Notes under the pieces: model-generated
The model's input: the letters and a program-made list of their open reading frames with translations, nothing else
Told to the model about the DNA's origin: nothing
The model's database searches: none
Assembly (NCBI RefSeq): GCF_014042015.1
Contig: NZ_CP059493.1
Location: 1,426,001-1,490,000, forward strand
Source of the DNA: Actinotalea sp. JY-7876
Lineage (GTDB): Bacteria; Actinomycetota; Actinomycetes; Actinomycetales; Cellulomonadaceae
DNA: 64,000 nucleotides
Direction: 5' to 3'
Shown here: positions 59,429 to 64,000 of the stretch, one piece after another
Numbering within the stretch: position 1 is the first letter of the stretch
Layout: every line of letters starts with the position of its first letter
Program-made: the position numbers and the translations under genes

Positions 59429-60313
59429 ATGACCAGTAGCCAAGCGTCCCCCTCGGGTGTCCCCGCAGCTCCCGTCCACCACCTGACGCGCCCCGAGGGC
59501 CGGGTCACCTACACCGACACCGGTCAGGGCCCGCTCGTCGTGGCGGTCCCCGGGATCGGCGACCTGCGCGCCACCTACGACGACGTCGCCCCGCGGCTCG
59601 TCGCCGCCGGCTACCGCGTCGTGGTGTCCGACGTGCGCGGCCACGGCGACAGCGACACGACCTTCACCGAACACGGCGACGAGGCGACGGCCTCGGACCT
59701 CGCCGCGCTGGTCGAGCACCTCGGGGCCGGACCCGCCGTGCTGCTCGGGAGCTCGATGGGCGCGTCCGCCGCCGTCGTCGTCGCGGCCGACCGCCCCGAG
59801 CTCGTCCGCGGCCTCGTGCTGCTCGACGGCTTCCTGCGCGAGCCCGCGTCACCGGCGCGGCAGCGCCTCATGCGGCTCGGGTACCGCGTGCTGCTGGCGC
59901 GCCCGTGGGGCGCGGCGGCGTGGAGCGCGATCTACGGCACCCTGACGAGGAAGCGCCCGATCCCGCGCCTGGCCGAGCACCGGGCGGCGCTGCGCGCGAG
60001 CCTGCGCGACCCGGCGCGGCTGCGGTCGTTCCGGGACCTCTGCCTCCAGCTGGACCACCGCGTCGTGGAGCCGCGCGTCGCCCGGGTCCGGGCGCCGGCG
60101 CTCGCGGTCTTCGGCGCGCTCGACCCCGACTACGCCGACCCGGCGGCCGAGGCGGCGTGGGCCGGCGAGGCGCTCGGCGCCACGGTGCTCCTCCTGCCCG
60201 GCGTGGGCCACTACCCCCAGCTCGAGGCGCCCGACGAGGTCGTAGCCGCGGTGCTCGACCACCTGGCGGCGCTCCCGCCCGTGGTCGGAGCGGCGGGCGG
60301 CGCGCGTGGCTAG
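59429..60313 (+). CDS. alpha/beta hydrolase
   Basis: 294 residues. The nucleophile elbow is LLGSSMGASA (Ser at about residue 109), the acid is probably Asp in FGALDPDYADP, and the His is in PGVGHYPQLEAP. The oxyanion region is VPGIGDLRATYDD. The cap region (about 135-200) is short and basic. Family members are esterases, lipases, haloperoxidases or epoxide hydrolases; substrate unknown. It overlaps the TetR gene by 8 bp and may be controlled by it. Confidence 0.9.
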   Translation: MTSSQASPSGVPAAPVHHLTRPEGRVTYTDTGQGPLVVAVPGIGDLRATYDDVAPRLVAAGYRVVVSDVRGHGDSDTTFTEHGDEATASDLAALVEHLGAGPAVLLGSSMGASAAVVVAADRPELVRGLVLLDGFLREPASPARQRLMRLGYRVLLARPWGAAAWSAIYGTLTRKRPIPRLAEHRAALRASLRDPARLRSFRDLCLQLDHRVVEPRVARVRAPALAVFGALDPDYADPAAEAAWAGEALGATVLLLPGVGHYPQLEAPDEVVAAVLDHLAALPPVVGAAGGARG

Positions 60314-60896
60314 GGCCGGGCTCTCGACCGAGGCCGTCGTGCGGATCGCGCTCGAGCTCGTCGACGGCGGTGGTCCCGAGGGCTTCGCCGAGCTGTCGCT
60401 CGCGAAGGTGGCGGCGCAGGCCGGGGTCGCGACGCCGAGCCTCTACAAGCACGTCGGCTCGCTCGGCGCCCTGCGGCGCGAGGTCTGCGTCGTCGCGGTC
60501 GAGGACCTCGCGCAGGCGGTGGCCGCCGCGACGGTGGGTCGCGCGGGTCCCGACGCCGTCGTCGCGCTGGCCCACGCCATGCGCCACTACGCGCTCACCC
60601 GGCCCGGCCGCTGGGCCGCGGTGCAGGCGGCGCCCGACCCGCAGGAGCCGGCCGACGCCGCGCTGCGGGCGGCGGCGGAGCGCCTCGTCGCCACCATCGC
60701 GGCCGTGCTGCGCGGCTACGGGCTCCCCGAGGAGCGCACCGTCGACGCGATCCGCTCGGTGCGTGCGAGCATCCACGGCTTCGTCACGCTGGAGCTCGCC
60801 GGCGGCTTCCGGCTGCCCGACGACCTCGACGCGAGCTTCGCGACGCACGTGCGGATGATGCTCGCGGGCCTGGACGCCATCGCCGGCGAGGGATGA
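60306..60896 (+). CDS. TetR-family transcriptional regulator
   Basis: 196 residues. The N-terminal helix-turn-helix is LAKVAAQAGVATPSLYKHVGSLGALRREV (about residues 25-55; shown as LAKVAAQAGV and PSLYKHV cores). A TetR_C-like ligand domain follows (WAAVQAAPDPQEPADAALRA). The unusual start GTG-GCT-AGG overlaps the hydrolase end by 8 bp, so it is coupled to that gene. It probably regulates the hydrolase or the nearby exporters. No palindromic operator was clear at the hydrolase promoter. Confidence 0.88.
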   Translation: MARAGLSTEAVVRIALELVDGGGPEGFAELSLAKVAAQAGVATPSLYKHVGSLGALRREVCVVAVEDLAQAVAAATVGRAGPDAVVALAHAMRHYALTRPGRWAAVQAAPDPQEPADAALRAAAERLVATIAAVLRGYGLPEERTVDAIRSVRASIHGFVTLELAGGFRLPDDLDASFATHVRMMLAGLDAIAGEG

Positions 60897-60933
60897 GGAC
60901 CGCGGCCGCGCGTTCCCTGGGAGGATGTGACCC

Positions 60934-61767
60934 GTGCCCGTCCTGCGTGTGACCGACCCCCACGACGAGCGGCTGGCGGACTACACGCGCCTGACCGACG
61001 TCGCCCTGCGTGCCAAGCACGAGCCCGCCAAGGGCCTGTACATCGCGGAGAGCTCGACCGTGATCCGGCGGGCCGTCGCCGCGGGTCACCGGCCGCGCTC
61101 GTTCCTCATGGCGGACAGGTGGCTGCCGGACCTCGCGCCGCTGCTCGAGGAGGCCGGCGCGGGCGAGGGTGGCGACGTGCCGGTCTACGTCGCCGAGCCG
61201 GACGTGCTCGAGGGCATCACCGGGTTCCACCTGCACCGCGGTGCGCTCGCGGCCATGCACCGGCCGCCGCTGGCGAGCGTCCACGCGCTGCTCGCGGGCG
61301 CCCGCGGCGGGGCGGGCGCGCGGCGTGTCGCGGTGCTCGAGGACATCGTCGACCACACCAACGTCGGCGCGATCTTCCGCAGTGCGGCGGGCCTCGGCGT
61401 CGACGCCGTCCTCGTCTCGCCGCGCTGCGCGGACCCGCTGTACCGGCGCAGCGTGCGCGTCTCGATGGGGACCGTCTTCCAGGTCCCCTGGACGCGCCTC
61501 GAGTCGTGGCCGGGCGGCCTGGACGACCTGCGCGCCGACGGGTTCACGGTGGCGGCCCTCGCGCTCGCGGAGGACGCCGTGACCCTCGACGCGCTCGCGG
61601 CCGAGCCGCCGGACCGGCTCGCGATGGTGCTGGGCACCGAGGGCGACGGCCTCTCGCGCGCCGCGGTGTCGGCGGCGGACGTCGTCGTCCGCATCCCCAT
61701 GGCCGGCGACGTCGACTCGCTCAACGTCGCGGCGGCGTCGGCCGTCGCGTTCTGGGCGCTGCGCTGA
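60934..61767 (+). CDS. SpoU/TrmH-family RNA 2'-O-methyltransferase
   Basis: 277 residues. The N-terminal substrate-binding domain (L30e-like; GLYIAESSTVIRRAVAAGHR) is followed by the SPOUT knot domain. Motif 1 is DHTNVGAIFRSAAGLGVDAV, motif 2 LGTEGDGLS and motif 3 IPMAGDVDSLNVAAASA. The enzyme methylates ribose in rRNA or tRNA with SAM; the target base cannot be assigned. GTG 60934 has GGGAGG 10 nt upstream. It is the last gene before a structured convergent gap. Confidence 0.92.
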   Translation: MPVLRVTDPHDERLADYTRLTDVALRAKHEPAKGLYIAESSTVIRRAVAAGHRPRSFLMADRWLPDLAPLLEEAGAGEGGDVPVYVAEPDVLEGITGFHLHRGALAAMHRPPLASVHALLAGARGGAGARRVAVLEDIVDHTNVGAIFRSAAGLGVDAVLVSPRCADPLYRRSVRVSMGTVFQVPWTRLESWPGGLDDLRADGFTVAALALAEDAVTLDALAAEPPDRLAMVLGTEGDGLSRAAVSAADVVVRIPMAGDVDSLNVAAASAVAFWALR

Positions 61768-61774
61768 GGTCCGA

Positions 61775-61823
61775 GACGCACATCTGCACCGAGGACGTCC
61801 ATGCGTATGTGCGTCCTCGATGC
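61775..61823. terminator. double inverted repeat between the RNA methylase and ybaK genes
   Basis: Two overlapping stems are possible: GCACCGAGGACG (61786-61797) with CGTCCTCGATGC (61812-61823), one mismatch; and GACGCACAT (61775-61783) with ATGTGCGTC (61807-61815), perfect. They share bases, so only one can form at a time. It fills the gap between convergent genes and may terminate both. Confidence 0.55.
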
Positions 61824-61848
61824 GAGAGTGCGACGGCGGCCACCGGGG

Positions 61849-62406
61849 CTAGGCGGCGTCGAGTCCCAGGTCCTGCACCACCTCGACGGCCGGCATCGTG
61901 CCCAGGAGCGCGCCCGGGAGCGTGAGCTTCGAGCGGCGCAGGCCGCTGCCTACGACGACGTCGCCCGCGTCGCGGACCCGCGCGTCGACCAGCACGCGCC
62001 AGGCCTGCGGCAGGCCGATGGGCGTGATGCCGCCGTACTCCATGCCGGACTCCTCGACGGCGCGGTCCATCGCCATGAACGACGCCTTGCGGACGTCGAG
62101 CAGGCGCTTGACCGCGTTGTTCACGTCGGCGCGGGTGCTCGCGAGCACGACGGCGGCCGCGACGCGCTCCTCGCCCGCGCGCCGGCCCGCGACCAGCACG
62201 CAGTTCGCCGACGCGTCGAGGGGCAGCCCGTAGGCGGCGGTGAGCGCGACGGTGTCGGCGAGGTCGGGGTCGATCTCGGCGACCCGGACCGCTGCGGCGA
62301 CGGCCGGGTCGGCGTCGGCCCACCGCGTCAGGGCGGCCGTGGTGCCGGGAGCGAGGAGGTCGGGTCGGTCGAGGGCTGGCGTCCAGTCCAGGGCGGCGAT
62401 CGGCAT
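61849..62406 (-). CDS. YbaK/EbsC-type aminoacyl-tRNA deacylase
   Basis: 185 residues. The YbaK core is visible: LVAGRRAGEERVAAAVVLAS, VKRLLDVRKASFM with the conserved Lys, and GMEYGGITPIGLP, the Gly-X-X-Pro loop that positions the substrate. Members remove wrongly attached amino acids from tRNA in trans (YbaK: Cys-tRNAPro). The actinobacterial subgroup is untested. ATG 62406 has CAGGAT 6 nt upstream; the longer frame upstream is low-complexity. Confidence 0.9.
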   Translation of the reverse strand: MPIAALDWTPALDRPDLLAPGTTAALTRWADADPAVAAAVRVAEIDPDLADTVALTAAYGLPLDASANCVLVAGRRAGEERVAAAVVLASTRADVNNAVKRLLDVRKASFMAMDRAVEESGMEYGGITPIGLPQAWRVLVDARVRDAGDVVVGSGLRRSKLTLPGALLGTMPAVEVVQDLGLDAA

Positions 62407-62412
62407 GGTGCC

Positions 62413-62418
62413 ATCCTG
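62413..62418 (-). promoter_or_regulatory. possible leaderless -10 of the ybaK gene
   Basis: CAGGAT on the minus strand, 6 nt before ATG 62406. It differs from TANNNT at the first base, so this is weaker than the others. Confidence 0.35.
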
Positions 62419-62531
62419 ACCCGTGCCGCCGGCGGGGTGCACGCGCGCCCGTTGACGCCCCGGCGAGGGCGCGGCCAGCATGGGAGCGCGCCGCCGTGGC
62501 GCGGTGGTGCCGGGCGTCACAGGGGGCGACC

Positions 62532-63155
62532 ATGGCGGGTTCGCGGTTCACGGTGCCGGCGGGGTGGCCGACCCCGCCCGACGGGTGGCGTCCCGGGCCG
62601 GGCTGGACCCCGGACCCCGCGTGGGGCCCGGCTCCGCCGGACTGGGACTTCTGGCCGGACGAGCCGGCGGGCGGCGGGGCCGGGCCGGCACCGGCCGTCG
62701 GGCGCGCGACCGCCTACCGGGTCCGGTGGCTCGTGGCGTACTGGTGCGCCGTGCTGCTGAGCAGCATCGCCCTCGTGCTCGCCCTCACGGGCGAGGACGT
62801 CCCGCCGGCGTCCCAGCTCGCCGTCGCGCTGGGCTGGGTGGCGGCGCTGGCCGGCACGCTCATGGCGACGGACCTCGTGCGGCGCGGCGTCGGGGACGTC
62901 GCGTTCGACGAGGCCACGTCCAGGACGCGCGTCGTCTCGCTCGCGTGGCTGCTGGTCGTCTCGATCCTGGTGGTCGCCACGGTCGTGATGACAGGCGGCG
63001 GCGAGACAGAGCTGACCGACCCCAGCATCGGCGTCGAGCTCACGGGCGGTCTCGTCGAGACGATCGCCGGCGGCGTCGCGTTCCTCGCCGTCGCCGGCGA
63101 GGGCTTCTCGGCCTACCGGGCGTGCCGGGAGCGGCTCCTGCTCACCGCGCGCTGA
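62532..63155 (+). CDS. four-helix membrane protein with Trp/Pro-rich N-terminus
   Basis: 207 residues. Residues about 8-45 have repeated Pro-Trp units (WPTPPDGW, GWTPDPAWGPAPPDW), like the cytosolic leader of several actinobacterial membrane proteins. Four transmembrane helices follow (WLVAYWCAVLLSSIALVLAL, LAVALGWVAALAGTLMATDL, VSLAWLLVVSILVVATVVM, IAGGVAFLAVAGEGFSAY). No known family or active site. ATG 62532 has a G-rich site 6 nt upstream; GTG 62496 is a possible earlier start. Function unknown. Confidence 0.75.
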   Translation: MAGSRFTVPAGWPTPPDGWRPGPGWTPDPAWGPAPPDWDFWPDEPAGGGAGPAPAVGRATAYRVRWLVAYWCAVLLSSIALVLALTGEDVPPASQLAVALGWVAALAGTLMATDLVRRGVGDVAFDEATSRTRVVSLAWLLVVSILVVATVVMTGGGETELTDPSIGVELTGGLVETIAGGVAFLAVAGEGFSAYRACRERLLLTAR

Positions 63156-63164
63156 CCGGCGTCG

Positions 63165-63725
63165 TCAGGCCTGGAACGTCGGCGTGATCGTGCCGCGCGC
63201 GAGCGTGTGGAACAGCGCCGTGAAGGCGACCTTGGTGGGGGTCGCGTCGTCGTCGAGCTCGAGGGAGTCGACGTCGAGCGCGTGCACCGCGAACACGTAG
63301 CGGTGGGGGCGGTCGCCGGCCGGCGGAGCGGCGCCCGTGTAGCCGACGCCGCCGCCGTCGTTCCGCGCCTGCCGGGCGCCCGCGGGCAGCGCGGCGCCGT
63401 CGGGCGCACCGGCGCCGGTGGGGAGGCTGGACGTGCTCGCGGGCAAGTCCCACACGGTCCAGTGCCAGAAGCCGGCGGGCGTGGGGGCGTCCGGGTCGAA
63501 GCACGAGACGACGAAGCTGCGCGTCCCGTCCGGCGCGCCCTGCCAGGCCAGGTGCGGGGACGTGCTCCCGCCGGCGGCGGTGAAGCGCTCGGGCAGCGGT
63601 GCGCCGTCGACGACGTCGTCGCTGGTCACGGCGAGGTCCGGGGCCTCGGGGAGCAGCGAGTACGGGTCCGGTGCGGTCGGTCGGGCGAGGTCCACGGTTC
63701 CTCCAGGGGTCGGCACCTCCATCAT
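63165..63725 (-). CDS. YbhB/YbcL-type phosphatidylethanolamine-binding-like protein
   Basis: 186 residues, PEBP fold. The signature is [20 protein letters not shown] and, further on, [20 protein letters not shown], which form the ligand pocket. Bacterial members are often annotated as kinase inhibitors by analogy with mammalian RKIP, without evidence. No signal peptide. The start is ATG 63725 or 63722. It is convergent with the previous gene, with 9 nt between stops. Confidence 0.9.
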   Translation of the reverse strand: MMEVPTPGGTVDLARPTAPDPYSLLPEAPDLAVTSDDVVDGAPLPERFTAAGGSTSPHLAWQGAPDGTRSFVVSCFDPDAPTPAGFWHWTVWDLPASTSSLPTGAGAPDGAALPAGARQARNDGGGVGYTGAAPPAGDRPHRYVFAVHALDVDSLELDDDATPTKVAFTALFHTLARGTITPTFQA

Positions 63726-63850
63726 CGCGATCACGGCGCGCGGCGCACGGCGAGCGCGGCGGTGCGGCCGTCCCGGGTGAGCGTCGCCGCCCCGTCCGGG
63801 CGCACCCGCACGGGCTCGGTGGCGACGCGCCGGGGCGACGCGCGGGCCGA

Positions 63851-63903
63851 TTGACACCTCCGGGGTGGCGGCGTGTACTGATAGTTCGAACGTGCGTTCG
63901 AAC
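63851..63903 (+). promoter_or_regulatory. promoter with LexA-like SOS box
   Basis: TTGACA (63851-63856) is a perfect -35; TGTACT (63874-63879, 17 nt spacing) or TACTGA (63876-63881) may be the -10. TCGAACGTGCGTTCGA at 63886-63901 fits TCGAAC-N4-GTTCGA, the Gram-positive LexA site, and overlaps the expected start of transcription. The wider GTTCGAAC-N4-GTTCGAAC symmetry also fits a TetR-type operator. Confidence 0.7.
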
Positions 63904-63928
63904 GTCGTGCAGCGAGGAGGAGGTGCCC

Positions 63929-64000
63929 ATGACCGCGGTCGTCGAGCGATCTGGCCCTCCCGTGGCGCCCGCGGAGGGGGTCGGGCTCTCGCGCGCCGCC
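63929..64000 (+). CDS. 5' end of a gene cut by the window edge, unidentified
   Basis: Only 24 codons are visible ([12 protein letters not shown]...). GAGGAGGAGG is a strong ribosome site just before ATG 63929, and a LexA-like promoter lies upstream, so the gene is real. The residues are a variable N-terminus and do not identify the product. If the box binds LexA, the gene is DNA-damage inducible. Confidence 0.6.
   Translation, partial: MTAVVERSGPPVAPAEGVGLSRAA

Noticed and set aside
63165-63725. Raf kinase inhibitor function
   Set aside because: The PEBP fold is clear, but kinase inhibition is known only for eukaryotic members; bacterial function is unproven.

Overview
This window comes from the chromosome of a high-GC Gram-positive actinobacterium. 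The rRNA sequence, the dense 4-bp stop/start overlaps, the many GTG starts and the gene set (SteA/MctB pair, SUF operon with SufU and a Rieske protein, BioY/ECF biotin transporter, GlgC beside a GlgM-type transferase, InhA-type enoyl reductase) point to Micrococcales. A Cellulomonadaceae- or Promicromonosporaceae-like genus is my inference; species cannot be named from the sequence alone.

Layout. 1-4333: the 3' part of a 16S gene, a tRNA-less spacer, complete 23S and 5S genes, an RNase III-type processing stem flanking 23S, and a strong terminator. 4430-18753 (+): a long housekeeping block encoding a TPR protein, HAD phosphatase, small conserved protein, TlyA, NAD kinase, RecN, SteA, MctB/SteB, a divergent MraY-like membrane protein, MurJ, a GT4 glycosyltransferase, CTP synthase and a Nudix hydrolase. 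Most of these overlap by a few bases. It is an expanded version of the mycobacterial tlyA-ppnK-recN-Rv1697-mctB-pyrG block, with envelope genes inserted. 18764-22445 (-): a pentapeptide/DinB protein, heme A synthase and an ABC exporter pair. 22661-29642 (+): sufR-sufB-sufD-Rieske-sufC-sufS-sufU-sufT, with a CAAC-N6-GTTG SufR-type operator in front.

29662-37146 is the accessory part: a uronate-dehydrogenase-like SDR, a LacI regulator fused to a PmoA-like (DUF6807) domain, an extracellular sugar-binding lipoprotein behind a perfect GAAACC/GGTTTC operator, and a GH95-like glycosidase. It looks like a carbohydrate-utilisation locus without its ABC permeases; a hairpin and a 32-codon ORF lie where permeases would be expected. 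37210-40908 (-): serine hydrolase, CtaG, DUF2243 and zinc metallopeptidase genes. 40977-43004 (-): biotin ECF transporter. 43128-48822: ABC-F ATPase, small HTH protein, the SURF1 operon on the other strand, FabG, FabI/InhA and SixA. 48851-52908: SerB, divergent glgC/glgM and an unknown protein. 52983-59386 (+): ABC ATPase, NfeD and SPFH proteins, and a heterodimeric ABC exporter. 59429-64000: alpha/beta hydrolase, TetR regulator, SpoU methyltransferase, YbaK deacylase, a membrane protein, a PEBP protein, and a gene cut by the window edge behind a LexA-like box.

Two patterns cut across the window. First, about a dozen transcription-unit-first genes have a TANNNT hexamer 6-8 nt before the start codon and no Shine-Dalgarno sequence, which is the geometry of leaderless mRNAs. 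Second, several convergent gene ends share hairpins or interlocked stop codons. The accessory carbohydrate region and its fused regulator are the least conventional part.
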